Positions 24,327 through 34,270 of a stretch of 64,000 nucleotides of DNA are shown here, piece by piece; the stretch's first letter is position 1; each line of letters opens with the position of its first letter. Source of the stretch: Labrenzia sp. R4_2 (GTDB lineage: Bacteria > Pseudomonadota > Alphaproteobacteria > Rhizobiales > Stappiaceae). The stretch is from NCBI RefSeq assembly GCF_017743865.1, contig NZ_JAGHRJ010000003.1:496001-560000 (forward strand). The letters are read 5' to 3'. The position numbers and the translations under genes were made by a program. The notes beneath the pieces are model-generated. The model ran no database searches, was not told the origin of the DNA, and worked only from the letters and a program-made list of their open reading frames with translations.

Positions 24327-25949
24327 TCAGATGCGCATACGGGGCACGTCATGCGGGTCAAGCCGCAACTCAATCAGGATTGGTCCCTTGCGGTTTTCCA
24401 ATGCATTCAGCGCTGTTTGAAGCTCGTCATCCGACCGGACTTCAACGCCCGTTCCGCCAAGCGAAGTCGCGACCTCGGCGAAGGACGGCCACTGGAATGT
24501 CGTGAGGCTCGGGTCCATTTGACGATCGAGGAACTGGATGTGTTCAGCGCCATAGGCAGAGTCGTTCGCCACGATGATGATTAGGTCCAGCCCGAGGCGC
24601 ACGGCCGTGTTGAACTCGTTGATGCCGCCCATCATGAAGCCGCCATCGCCGGTAAACAGAACGACCGGCCGGTCGGGCGCTGCGACCCCTGCGCCAATGG
24701 CTTCCTGAAGGCCGAGGCCAATGGAACCGAAATTGGCCGTATTCACGAAGCTCTTTGGATCCGGGGCGGAGATGCGGCACCAGACTTCTGTCATGAAGCG
24801 CCCGCCATCGGTCACAAGTATGCGGTCCTTTGGAAGCGCGGCTTCAAACCGCTCCAGGGCGCCGACATAATTGACGAAGCCGTCTGCCGTTGTTTTCTTA
24901 TCCACCGGATGGGCGGTCAGCGAAGCGGTGTCGAGTTCGCGGGTGAAACCGCTCGCCGGAATTTCTGCCTCGTTAAGCCAATACAAGATCGTTTCGGCGG
25001 TCAAACCAGCATCTGCAAGAAGCGCAGCGTCCGGGTGAAGCGCGCCGCCGATGGCCGTCGGTTCGACATCCACTTGCACAATCCGCTTGTCTTTCATCAG
25101 CTTGCCGCGATCCGTCGTGAAGTCGTGGAGTCCGGTTCCGAAACAGACAATGCAGTCCGTTTGTGCAATCAGATCGTAGGCGGCTGGCGTTGAGAGCGTT
25201 CCAAAAATATCAATGTTGTATGGATGGTCCTTGAAGAGGCCCTTCGCTTTCAGGGTCGTTGCAAGCGGGGCTTCCAGCCGGTCGGCAAGTTTGATCAATT
25301 GGTCCCGTGCATCAATGGCCCCGCCGCCGGCGAGGATCATTGGACGGCGTGCCGATGCGATCATGCCAATCGCCTCATCCAGAATACCGCCTTCGGCAAC
25401 ACCGCCCGGAGCGGTGAAGACGTCCAGGATATGCTTTTCATACGCAGCTTCCTGCCACATGAAATCTGCCGGCATGTTCAAGACGATCGGACGGCGTTCC
25501 ACCTGAGCGCGGTAGAAGGCCCGCGCGACATCCATGGCGACCGTCTCCGGTGTGCGCAGCTGCTCAAAACCAGCGCCCGTTGCCTTGATCAGTTCGCGCT
25601 GGTCAATGCCCTGCAAGTGCCGCGGGTTCTCAGCAGGCGTGTCCCCGGCAAACAAAACGACTGGTAAGTGGCCGCGGACACCTTCCGTGATCGCAGTAAG
25701 ACAATTTGTAAGTGCGGGTCCATGCGTTACCGTTGCAACACCAACGGATCCGCTCACATGGATGTAGGCGAGTGCCATGAGAACCGAACTGCCTTCGTGA
25801 GCAGCTGGAACGAAGCGGCCACCGCAATCCCGCACAAAGCTGTCGACCATGAATAGATTGGCATCGCCCATCAGGCCGAACATGGTCTCAACGCCATGAT
25901 CTTTGATTGATCTGGCGATGGATTGATAGACGTGCAGCTTCGTCGTCAC
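24327..25949 (-). CDS. ThDP-dependent enzyme of the acetolactate synthase-like family
   Basis: A 540-residue protein with the three-domain fold of acetolactate synthase/oxalyl-CoA decarboxylase/benzoylformate decarboxylase. The N-terminal pyrimidine domain carries the catalytic Glu in AAHEGSSVLMA (about residue 51). The C-terminal domain has the ThDP-Mg motif GDGGFMMGG...NDSAYG. The start GTG at 25949 has GAGGAG upstream. The FAD contacts of true acetolactate synthase cannot be judged here. No neighbour reveals the substrate, so it stays unassigned; a decarboxylase or carboligase are both possible. Confidence 0.75.
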   Translation of the reverse strand: MTTKLHVYQSIARSIKDHGVETMFGLMGDANLFMVDSFVRDCGGRFVPAAHEGSSVLMALAYIHVSGSVGVATVTHGPALTNCLTAITEGVRGHLPVVLFAGDTPAENPRHLQGIDQRELIKATGAGFEQLRTPETVAMDVARAFYRAQVERRPIVLNMPADFMWQEAAYEKHILDVFTAPGGVAEGGILDEAIGMIASARRPMILAGGGAIDARDQLIKLADRLEAPLATTLKAKGLFKDHPYNIDIFGTLSTPAAYDLIAQTDCIVCFGTGLHDFTTDRGKLMKDKRIVQVDVEPTAIGGALHPDAALLADAGLTAETILYWLNEAEIPASGFTRELDTASLTAHPVDKKTTADGFVNYVGALERFEAALPKDRILVTDGGRFMTEVWCRISAPDPKSFVNTANFGSIGLGLQEAIGAGVAAPDRPVVLFTGDGGFMMGGINEFNTAVRLGLDLIIIVANDSAYGAEHIQFLDRQMDPSLTTFQWPSFAEVATSLGGTGVEVRSDDELQTALNALENRKGPILIELRLDPHDVPRMRI

Positions 25950-26284
25950 CGGTCGTACTCCTCGAAAAAAATTAGCTTACTCATAAACGATTTGTTCTGC
26001 GGGAACCGTGCATTTGCGGACAATGATCGGGCTCGAGTGCATACTTTGTGCACAGTAAAGCGTAGGGCGCAGTAAACATGCGCTAGGCGGCTGTCTAGCC
26101 ATTTGCTCCTGCGGGCAAACCGGAAGCGAGGGAGAGGTGCCCGGTAGATCCTTCAATCCTGGTTTCAATGCGGAACTCAAAAACTGGAGTGTTAGGTTCC
26201 GATTTTACTTGACCCAGCCTCAGATTTCTATACTTGAGAGCGCAGGTCATGTTTTGTCCTAACGAAATAACAGGGAGTGCCCAA
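25950..26284. other. Divergent spacer before the iron-binding protein gene
   Basis: 335 bases between the ThDP enzyme (minus) and the iron(III) binding protein (plus). It should carry both promoters. A TATACT box lies at 26229-26234 but its best upstream TTGACC box (26209-26214) is only 14 bases away, so a standard promoter is not firm. A minus-strand frame of 67 codons at 25977-26180 has no features of a gene. No clear Fur, Irr or RirA site was found. Confidence 0.4.
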
Positions 26285-27316
26285 ATGCCTTCATTCCGTT
26301 CAACAGTATCCCGCGCCGGTCTGGCTGCTGCGTTGTTGATCGCATCATCCCCGCTTGCCTTGGCGACCGGTGAGCTGAACCTCTATTCTTCGCGCCATTA
26401 CGATACAGACGAGCGTTTGTACTCTGATTTCGAAGAACAGAGCGGCATCAAGATCAACCGCATCGAAGGTAAAGCGGATGAACTGCTGACCCGCATGGAA
26501 GCCGAGGGCCAAAACAGCCCGGCCGACATTCTGCTGACTGTCGACACGTCACGCCTTGAGCGTGCGAAGGGTATGGGCCTTCTTCAGTCCGTTGAGTCCC
26601 CTGTTCTGGAACAGCGTCTGCCAGGTTATGTGCAGGACGACGATAATCAGTGGTTCGGCTTCTCTCAGCGCGCGCGCATCATCTTCTACGACAAGGAGAA
26701 AGTTGCCGAGCCGCCGCGGACCTATCAGGATCTGGCAGATCCAAAATACAAAGGCATGATCTGTATCCGCTCATCGTCCAACGTCTACACGCAGACCATC
26801 ACGGCCGCTCTGATTGAGCACCTGGGTGAAGAAGCCGTGAAAGACTGGGCAACGGCCGTGGTCGGCAACTTTGCCCGTGATCCGCAAGGCGGCGACACCG
26901 ATCAGCTGCGCGGAATTGTTTCCGGTGAATGCGCGATCGCCATGTCCAACACCTATTACTTCGGCCGCGCGCTTCGCAAGCCGGTCAAGGGCCTGTCTGA
27001 CGATGTTGCGAAAATCGGCTGGGTCTTCCCGAACCAGGACACGATCGGTGCGCATATGAACTTGTCCGGTGGTGGTGTTGCCAAGCACTCCCCGAACAAG
27101 GAAAACGCCATCAAGTTCCTCGAGTACCTGGCATCTGATCAGGCACAACAGTACTTCTCTGCCGGTAACGACGAGTATCCGGCTGTGCCGGGCGTCGGCA
27201 TCAGCCCGTCCGTTGCTCAGCTTGGTTTCTTCAAGCCGGATGATGTGGATGCATCTGCAATCGCGGAAAACGTCCCGGCTGCGCAGAAGCTCCTCAACGA
27301 AGCTGGCTGGAAATAA
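26285..27316 (+). CDS. Iron(III) ABC transporter substrate-binding protein
   Basis: A periplasmic ferric-binding protein of the FbpA/FutA group, 343 residues. The ATG at 26285 gives a signal peptide (MPSFRSTVSRAGLAAALLIASS...). The mature start ELNLYSSRHYDTDERLYSDFE and the paired iron-ligand tyrosines Tyr224-Tyr225 in SNTYYFGRAL are typical. It ends at a strong terminator. Its permease lies next to it but convergent, and the ATPase gene is not in the window. Ferric iron without siderophore is the likely ligand. Confidence 0.88.
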   Translation: MPSFRSTVSRAGLAAALLIASSPLALATGELNLYSSRHYDTDERLYSDFEEQSGIKINRIEGKADELLTRMEAEGQNSPADILLTVDTSRLERAKGMGLLQSVESPVLEQRLPGYVQDDDNQWFGFSQRARIIFYDKEKVAEPPRTYQDLADPKYKGMICIRSSSNVYTQTITAALIEHLGEEAVKDWATAVVGNFARDPQGGDTDQLRGIVSGECAIAMSNTYYFGRALRKPVKGLSDDVAKIGWVFPNQDTIGAHMNLSGGGVAKHSPNKENAIKFLEYLASDQAQQYFSAGNDEYPAVPGVGISPSVAQLGFFKPDDVDASAIAENVPAAQKLLNEAGWK

Positions 27317-27350
27317 CAGTTTCATCTGCGCAAGGCAGGTGAGTTGAGCA

Positions 27351-27385
27351 AAGCCCCTTCGCGCAGCTGCGCGGAGGGGTTTTCT
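27351..27385 (+). terminator. Terminator after the iron-binding protein gene
   Basis: A 12-bp stem (27354-27365 pairing with 27368-27379, one G-T pair) with a 2-base loop, then TTTTCT. It reads CCCCTTCGCGCA / TGCGCGGAGGGG. Confidence 0.88.
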
Positions 27386-27475
27386 GTTAGGTGCAATGGA
27401 GAAATGGAAGAGCTTTGCGGATCCCAATTATGCCGCTCGAGACAAGCGTGCGGGCCAACATGGAAACTGAGAAGG

Positions 27476-29161
27476 CTAGACCGCTGTGGGCCGGCTTGAT
27501 TGGCGGCCTGGGCGCCGGGCAAGAGCCTTGCAAAGCAGAATGACGGGGAGCAATCCGACCGCAACGATCACCAGCGACGGCACCGCGGCACCTGACAGGC
27601 GCTCATCGGATGCCAGCCTGTAGGCCTGAACGGCAAGCGTGTCGAAGTTGAAGGGTCGCATGATGAGGGTCGCGGGCAGCTCCTTCATCACGTCCACAAA
27701 AACGATCAGCATTGCTGTGAAGACAGTCGGTCGCAGAATTGGGAAGTGGACGCTCCAGAGCATGGTCATCGGAGACCGCCCGAGGGTTCGGGCAACGGCA
27801 TCGGTCGTCGGGTGTATCGTTGAGAGTCCGGCTTCGACCGTGTTGAGGGCCGCAGCCATGAACCGCACCATATAGGCCATGACCAGCACCGTGATCGTGC
27901 CGGTGAACAAAAGCCCGGTCGATATGCCGAACCAGTCGCGCATCAAGCCGTCGATGCCATTGTCCAGTGCGGCAAACGGAACAAGCAGGCCAACAGCAAT
28001 GACGCCGCCGGGAACCGCATAGCCAATACGGCTGACATGCGCAGCTGAAAGCGAGAGCCTGCCGGGATTAAGGCGCAAGTTGAACGCCACCAGCATGGCC
28101 GCAAGAACTGTAACGACAGAGGCAACACCGGCCAAAATGATCGAGTTTGTGATGAAACCGATGTATCGGCTGGAAAACAGGTCCTGCTCGGAGGCGAAGC
28201 TCATTTCGAACAGGAGCACCAATGGCAATATGAAACCGAAAAACACCGGCGCACCGCAAGCGGCCATTGCTCCGACTTTTGCCCAGCCAGTCAGCTGCGT
28301 TGGTGGCACGCGTTCGATCCGTTTGCCGGCGTTATGGTGTTTTGAAGCGCCGCGCTGCATTCGTTCCAGGATCGCGATGAACAAGGCGAATGTCAGAAGA
28401 CACAGCGCCAATTGCGCTGCGCCTCCGCGGTCTGCAAGGGAAAACCAACTCGTATAGATGCCAGTCGCAAACGTCTGAATTCCGAAGTAGCTTACGGTTC
28501 CGAAGTCGGCGATGGTCTCCATCACTGCCAAAAGCACGCCGCCGGCGATTGCCGGACGTGCCATCGGCAGGGAGACAGTCCAGAAGGCGCCCCACGGGCC
28601 GCGGCCGAGAGACCGGGCGGCAAGCGTTGCCGTTGCGGATTCCTGTAAGAAGGCCGTGCGAGCCAAGAGATAGACATAGGGATAGAGCACCAGGGTCAGC
28701 ATCAGCGCCGCCCCTTCTACGCTCCTAATTTCCGGGAACCAGTAGTCCCGCGGTCCCCATCCGGTGACATCGCGCAAAAAGGTCTGGACCGCGCCTGGAT
28801 GATCCAGAAAGTCGGTATAGGCATAGCCCATGACATAGGCCGGAAAGGCGAAGGGAAGGGCGAGTGAGATCTCAAAGAAGCGAACCCCTGGAAACCGTGT
28901 CATCGTCACGAGCCAGGCCGTGCCCGTCCCGATAATTGCGGTAAAGATGGCCACGAGCACCATAAGCGCCAGTGTGGTCAGCGTGTACCGGAGCAGCACG
29001 GTGTCGATCAGGTGAGACAGGGTATCAAAGGAGCCAAGCGCCGCTGCGATTGCCACCGCAACCATCGGCAATAGGCACATTGCTCCAATGATGACTGTGC
29101 AGATGATCAGCGTTCGGCTGCCCATGGCAGATCGTGTTCTGAACCACTTCGTCGCCGACAA
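27476..29161 (-). CDS. Iron(III) ABC transporter permease (fused, two domains)
   Basis: A permease of the FbpB/SfuB type, 561 residues with about 12 membrane segments in two homologous halves. Each half has the EAA-type loop that meets the ATPase: SLGRGPWGAFWTVSLPMARPAIAGG and TLGRSPMTMLWSVHFPILRPTVFT. It should pair with the convergent binding protein. The start is uncertain: TTG at 29161 or ATG at 29125, neither with a strong ribosome binding site. No ATPase gene adjoins it. Confidence 0.87.
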   Translation of the reverse strand: MSATKWFRTRSAMGSRTLIICTVIIGAMCLLPMVAVAIAAALGSFDTLSHLIDTVLLRYTLTTLALMVLVAIFTAIIGTGTAWLVTMTRFPGVRFFEISLALPFAFPAYVMGYAYTDFLDHPGAVQTFLRDVTGWGPRDYWFPEIRSVEGAALMLTLVLYPYVYLLARTAFLQESATATLAARSLGRGPWGAFWTVSLPMARPAIAGGVLLAVMETIADFGTVSYFGIQTFATGIYTSWFSLADRGGAAQLALCLLTFALFIAILERMQRGASKHHNAGKRIERVPPTQLTGWAKVGAMAACGAPVFFGFILPLVLLFEMSFASEQDLFSSRYIGFITNSIILAGVASVVTVLAAMLVAFNLRLNPGRLSLSAAHVSRIGYAVPGGVIAVGLLVPFAALDNGIDGLMRDWFGISTGLLFTGTITVLVMAYMVRFMAAALNTVEAGLSTIHPTTDAVARTLGRSPMTMLWSVHFPILRPTVFTAMLIVFVDVMKELPATLIMRPFNFDTLAVQAYRLASDERLSGAAVPSLVIVAVGLLPVILLCKALARRPGRQSSRPTAV

Positions 29162-29366
29162 ACTGAAGCTGAATGTGGAACTGGACAGGATCTAACCTCA
29201 GCCGGAAAGCTATTTCGTTACGTCAACCTGGCCAACCTTTTCGGGATTGCCGGTTCACGCAGCATTGGTTTCTAGGAGCCGAAGCCTCTCACGATGCCAA
29301 TAACCGTGGTGTTAACTGGCAAATAAGAGCCAAAAGGTCAAGTTATGCTTAGACCCCTTGGGCGTG

Positions 29367-32300
29367 TCATTCTGACAGCACCCGCTCGGTCGGAAATGTG
29401 ATCTCGACCAGCGTCCCCTGATCCGGCGTGGAATCAATATGGAACTGAGCCCGGTTGGCTTCCGCCAATGCCTTGGTCAATGGCAAGCCCAAGCCGGTAC
29501 CGCCGCCACGGCGGGCCGTATGGACCTGGCGGAACGGTTCCAACGCAGCGGCGAGCTGCTTTGGGTTCATCCCCGAGCCGGTGTCACGGACACGGATGGA
29601 GACTTCGCCATTTGGTTCCAGTGTGGTCGACAAAATCACTTGTCCACCGGACTTGTTGTACTTGATCCCGTTGGAAAGCAGGTTCAACACGATCTGACGC
29701 AATGAGCGTGGATCGGCCACAATATTCGGCACTGCATCCGGCAGGCTGGCCCGAATGATGACCCGTTCCCGGTTTGCTTGCGGCTGCATGAGTGCCACGC
29801 ACTCATTGATGATGTCGTTGGCGGAAACGGCTGAGAATTTCAGATCCTGTTTGCCGGCCTCGATCTTGGAAAGATCCAGAAGATCATTGATCAGGCTCAT
29901 GATATGTGAGCCCGAAGTCCGAATATCCTTCAGGTAATCCTTGTACCGGTCGTTGCCGATCGGACCAAACCGTTCTTCCATCATGACTTCGGAGAAGCCA
30001 ATAATGGCGTTGAGTGGCGTCCGGATTTCGTGGCTGATCTTGGCTAGAAAGTCGGATTTCTGGGAGCTGGCGTTTTCGGCCTGGCGCTTGGCTTGTGTCA
30101 GTTCTTCTTCGGCGGTTTTCCATTGGGTGATGTCGCGCAGAACCACGCAGAATTTTGTGTCGTCCTTGTCGCCGATCCGGCCCATTGTCATGAACAGCGG
30201 GATCAAACCTCCGGTCGGTACCTTGCCCAAGACCTCCCGGCCGTCATTCAAAATGCTGGCAACGCCGTTGCGCGCCAGACCGTCGAGATAATCTTCGGCG
30301 GAACGGTGGCTCTCCGGTGCCAGGAACTCGATGAACGGAGAACCAATCATCTCGCCGCGGCTCGCGCTGAAAAGGGCCTCCGCGGATCCGTTGACCTTCA
30401 AGATCGTGCCATGCTCATCCAGCACAAGAACGCCGTCGGTGGCCGTTTCGAGGATGGTTTCCATCTCGGAGATTTGCGTCCGGGCACCGTCCAGTTCGCT
30501 GCGGACTTCTTTGAAGAAATTGGGCGCTGTTCCTTCTGGAGCCGCCGGTGTAGGCTTGTTGCTCCGTTCGGTGATCGAAATCATGAGCCCGCGGCTTCCG
30601 TTCCAAGGTACGGAATGCATGTGGGCATCTACCGAGCGTACGCCGCCATCCGCGAGCCTGACTTTCATGGTCTCGTCGACCTCGCCTTCCATGCCGTCGG
30701 CATCGGGGAGGTCTTCAGTTTCGTCAATGAAAAGCGCTTCCAGACCGCCTGCTTCACTCAATTCGCTGATCGATCGGTATCCCAAGATGCTCAGGAGCGC
30801 CTTGTTCGCATAAAGGACGTCCCGGTCATGTGCGATGGCGATACCGATTGGCAGCCGGTCCAAAAGGCTCGGATCAATTGGCCCAGCTTCAGGCACCTCT
30901 GGCGGCAGGTCGGGGAGATCATCTTCGCGATTATCAGCTTCATCCGCATCCGGTTCATCCCAGCCTTCCAAATCGCCTTCTAACCGGGCACCAAGTGCTT
31001 CGGCGATCTTCCGGAACGCCTGACGTTCCGGACGGGAGAGGCCGGATGTATCGACCGGAACAACACGCGGGTTGACCGTTGCAAGCGGGATCACATTGTC
31101 GGAAGAAGGCTCTGGCTTCAGAATATCGGCGGTATCGGTTGCCTGTAGATCTTCCTCAAACTCGGCCGCGAGTTCTTCGGCTTCAAAGGCGGCGGTTTCT
31201 TCGAAAAATTCGCGCTCTTCGTTTTCTTCCAGATCAGTGCTCAAGAGGCCGGCATCGAAGGTCGCTTCGTCTGCTTCATCGACTTCGGCAACACCCTCAA
31301 CATCTGCCATATCATCGACAGCCTCTTCGAGGTTGTTGCCGTCGGCGGCGACCGTTTCTTCAGCCGTATCTTCATCAACTTCTGGGTTTGTCGCCGAGAT
31401 TTCCGTTTCAGCCTCGGCAAAGAGATCTTGTTCCGCTGTGGGTTTGCGTTCTTTCTTGAATGACTTTTGAAGCGAGCGGACAGCTGTTTCGATCTCAGAG
31501 GCGTCAAGCGGGGCTGGCCCTGAAATACCTGAAGGTTCTGGTGCATCGTTTGATGCTTTGGCGGTCGTCGCGTCCAAAGCGGTCTCTACTTCTTCATTCT
31601 GCGGCAGATCTGCGATCTCTGGTTCCTGCGCGTCCGCACTGTTTGGTTCGACCGCTTCTGACAGGCCATTCGCACCGGCCTCGTCAGCTACTTTCTCAAT
31701 GTCGCTGTCGATTTCCGGCGCTTCCAGGTCGAGATCATTGCCGGACACACCCTGTTGGAGCGCTGCGTCCATTTTCATGGCAGCTTCAAGAGGCGAGTTC
31801 TGCTCCTCTGCAGTATCGTCAATGGTCGTTTGTTCGTCCGGCAATGGCTCTTCCGATGAGCTCGCAGACTGGCCGACTGCTTCTTCTGCCTTTTCGGGTG
31901 TGTTTGGTTCGGAAGAGCTATTCGGTGTGGGGTCCGAGAAACGTGACAGAGAGCCAACCAACGCTGCCGCGCTCGCACCAATTGCCATCTTTCCGGCCAA
32001 GGCGTCCGGTTGTTTGGGCTTCAGGTCTTCTGCAGCGGGGATCGGTGAGGCTTCGGTTTTTAGGCTCTCGGCTTCTTCGACCGGACGCCCTTCATTGACG
32101 TCGTGATGATCATCAAGCGGCTCAGTCTCATTTGATGCGTGAGTGTCTTCAGCTTCTTCGTCAGCCTCTGAGTGTCCGCCTTCCAACTGCTCATCAAACG
32201 CTGCCATTGCAGGGCTGAGCGCGGCGATCCTTGCGCCGGGTTTGGCATCAGCCGCTCGGCAAACACCGAACCCGCGGTAGCCTTCGAAAGTCCGGTTCCG

Positions 32301-33623
32301 ATCAAAAGCCGGAAGCGCTGCCATATCAACGGGGACGCGCAGGGCAGCGTCCGTGACTGGCCAGTCAACCGTTTTGCCGCTCCATGTGTCACGGCGGTCA
32401 AGCGCTCTTGCAATGCTCCCGCGTGGATCGAGATCAAACCGGTTGGCAACCTCGGCCCAGGTCAGCCCGACAATATCCGCGCTGGCTGGTCCGACCACGT
32501 TGGCAAACTCGTCTGAGAGAAACGTAAAACGCTGGTTGATATCCATCTTCCAAGCAAAACGGACTGGACGCCGGCCGGGCTGGAAAACAAAGTCAGGTTT
32601 TTCTTCTGCGGCGGGGGCGCTCTCTGGTTCATTGGTACTGGCGTCGAGATCTTCGGAAGCCTCCAACACCGGCTGGCTATCGATCAGAGTAGTGTCATCT
32701 GCAATATCTGCAGGTTCTTGTTCCTGGTCGTCCTCATCTGCGGGTGACTGGACAGCCACGGCTTGGTCATCAGGGCCCTCAGCAGAGACCTCATTAGCCA
32801 TCTCAAGGCTGTCTCGTGGTTCTGCAGTCATGTCTTCGGGATCTGCCACGGCCATGGGAGGCAGCGCTTCTGCAGCTTCCTCGACTACATCGGCGCGAGC
32901 CCACACAGATTCTGCTGGATCAGCCGGGACATCAACTTCATCTGAAGGCATGTCGAAGGGCGCTGCATCAACTTCTGGCTCTTCAGCTTCCGGCGCCTCG
33001 ATCGGCTCATTGTCCAACGTGATCAGTTTCTGGTCCTTGGAGAGCTGAAAAAGCGCGCCTTCGTGCAGTGAGCCATCAAGTTCAATTGGACCAAACACCG
33101 CGCGATGTCCGTCCAGCGGAGCCATATCCTCTGGGGTGCCAGTCAAAGATCCATAGTTCGCGGAGACAATGCCTCTGTCCGTGACGAAGACAGTTACGTC
33201 GGTATTGCTCACAAGCTGAGCGAAGGTCTCGACCGGGTCTTTCGTCGTCGAGAAGCCTTTGTCAGCGCAGATGATGAGGGCTGCAGCCGATCCGTCCTCA
33301 AGAACGACCTTTTTACACTGACAGGTGAGTAGCATCACGCGCAGGCCACGATAGAAGCGCAGCCGGTCGATGCTGAACCGATCTTCAAATCCGGAGGCTG
33401 CAATACGCGCAATATGCGGGCGGGCCGGGGAGCGCTCGAGCGAATTCAGGTTCGCCAATGCAGAAACAGAGTCTGCTGAGAAGAATGCTGCACCAGCGGC
33501 ATTCGCCCACAAGACGCGCCCTCCGTCAGCGGACCATAACCAGGCAGCGCGCCGATCCGCCACAAGCTCGACCAGGTCGGTCATGCCTGTCAGGTCAAGA
33601 AAGGTACGGGTCTGATGGTCCAT
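29367..33623 (-). CDS. pdhS: PdhS-like PAS sensor histidine kinase with long acidic linkers
   Basis: A 1418-residue soluble kinase. The end matches the PleC/DivJ-homologue (PdhS) group of Rhizobiales: HEIRTPLNAIIGFSEVMMEE with phospho-His1198, then the ERFGPIGNDRYKDYLKDI block and a GTGLGLPL ATPase domain. PAS-like domains are seen near residues 15-80, 370-460, 915-1030 and 1060-1165. Between them are two very acidic, low-complexity stretches (about 205-340 and 475-840) rich in Glu, Asp, Ala and Ser. No membrane segment is seen. Such kinases act on DivK in the CtrA cell-cycle pathway. ATG at 33623. Family assignment is good; partner and role are inferred. Confidence 0.8.
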   Translation of the reverse strand: MDHQTRTFLDLTGMTDLVELVADRRAAWLWSADGGRVLWANAAGAAFFSADSVSALANLNSLERSPARPHIARIAASGFEDRFSIDRLRFYRGLRVMLLTCQCKKVVLEDGSAAALIICADKGFSTTKDPVETFAQLVSNTDVTVFVTDRGIVSANYGSLTGTPEDMAPLDGHRAVFGPIELDGSLHEGALFQLSKDQKLITLDNEPIEAPEAEEPEVDAAPFDMPSDEVDVPADPAESVWARADVVEEAAEALPPMAVADPEDMTAEPRDSLEMANEVSAEGPDDQAVAVQSPADEDDQEQEPADIADDTTLIDSQPVLEASEDLDASTNEPESAPAAEEKPDFVFQPGRRPVRFAWKMDINQRFTFLSDEFANVVGPASADIVGLTWAEVANRFDLDPRGSIARALDRRDTWSGKTVDWPVTDAALRVPVDMAALPAFDRNRTFEGYRGFGVCRAADAKPGARIAALSPAMAAFDEQLEGGHSEADEEAEDTHASNETEPLDDHHDVNEGRPVEEAESLKTEASPIPAAEDLKPKQPDALAGKMAIGASAAALVGSLSRFSDPTPNSSSEPNTPEKAEEAVGQSASSSEEPLPDEQTTIDDTAEEQNSPLEAAMKMDAALQQGVSGNDLDLEAPEIDSDIEKVADEAGANGLSEAVEPNSADAQEPEIADLPQNEEVETALDATTAKASNDAPEPSGISGPAPLDASEIETAVRSLQKSFKKERKPTAEQDLFAEAETEISATNPEVDEDTAEETVAADGNNLEEAVDDMADVEGVAEVDEADEATFDAGLLSTDLEENEEREFFEETAAFEAEELAAEFEEDLQATDTADILKPEPSSDNVIPLATVNPRVVPVDTSGLSRPERQAFRKIAEALGARLEGDLEGWDEPDADEADNREDDLPDLPPEVPEAGPIDPSLLDRLPIGIAIAHDRDVLYANKALLSILGYRSISELSEAGGLEALFIDETEDLPDADGMEGEVDETMKVRLADGGVRSVDAHMHSVPWNGSRGLMISITERSNKPTPAAPEGTAPNFFKEVRSELDGARTQISEMETILETATDGVLVLDEHGTILKVNGSAEALFSASRGEMIGSPFIEFLAPESHRSAEDYLDGLARNGVASILNDGREVLGKVPTGGLIPLFMTMGRIGDKDDTKFCVVLRDITQWKTAEEELTQAKRQAENASSQKSDFLAKISHEIRTPLNAIIGFSEVMMEERFGPIGNDRYKDYLKDIRTSGSHIMSLINDLLDLSKIEAGKQDLKFSAVSANDIINECVALMQPQANRERVIIRASLPDAVPNIVADPRSLRQIVLNLLSNGIKYNKSGGQVILSTTLEPNGEVSIRVRDTGSGMNPKQLAAALEPFRQVHTARRGGGTGLGLPLTKALAEANRAQFHIDSTPDQGTLVEITFPTERVLSE

Positions 33624-33880
33624 GCTCTGCTCCAAAGGATCAAGTGGCACCGGGCGCACGACGCAATAACCCAGCATTTTTCAGCAGCGTTAACACTCTG
33701 TTAATACCGGGAAACAGCGTCACCGTCCACGATAAGCATGGTTGCTAAAGGGGTTACATGAAGGCGTGGTTAATCGGCGCATGCGAATTTGCGGCACTGC
33801 CATATGCGTGTTACGAATTTTTGGCATGGAAATATCTCACGAGATCACGTCCTATCCATTTTCGATATCCAAGGAGCGCA

Positions 33881-34270
33881 ATGATGACTGCTGACAAAAC
33901 CGGCTTTGAAGTGCCAGAACAAATGCGTGACTTTGCCGAAAAGAGCGTTGACCAGGCGCGCAAGGCTTTTGATGATTTCATGGGTGCCACCCACAAGGCC
34001 GTAACCAATGTTGAAGAGAGCGCCAACGTCGTTCAGGCCGGGGCAGCAGATGTCAACAAGAAGGCGCTTGGATATGCAGAAGAGCATGTAAATGCGGCCT
34101 TCAAGTTCGCGCAGGACCTGGTGAAGGCATCGAATGTCGAAGATATGATGAAGCTGCAGCAGGACTACCTTCGGACCCAGATGGAATCCCTTGGCGAACA
34201 AGCCCGTGAATTCTCCAACTCCGCGACTAAGGCTGTCTCTGACGCCACCAAGGCCGCTCAGAAAGACTAA
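33881..34270 (+). CDS. Phasin family protein 1
   Basis: A 129-residue amphipathic helical protein (QMRDFAEKSVDQARKAFDDFMG, then repeated Ala/Lys/Glu helices) of the phasin family, which coats polyhydroxyalkanoate granules. Two adjacent ATGs (33881, 33884) follow an AAGGAG site at 33871. A second phasin gene lies 311 bases downstream. It is likely cytoplasmic and granule-bound; granule binding itself cannot be seen. Confidence 0.85.
   Translation: MMTADKTGFEVPEQMRDFAEKSVDQARKAFDDFMGATHKAVTNVEESANVVQAGAADVNKKALGYAEEHVNAAFKFAQDLVKASNVEDMMKLQQDYLRTQMESLGEQAREFSNSATKAVSDATKAAQKD

Noticed and set aside
25977..26180. 67-codon minus-strand frame in the spacer before the iron-binding protein gene
   Set aside because: No ribosome binding site, no recognisable sequence, and it lies where promoters are expected.
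30331..33048. Ser/Ala-rich plus-strand frames opposite the PdhS-like kinase
   Set aside because: They are the antisense of the acidic Glu/Asp/Ser linker, which gives long open frames by composition alone.
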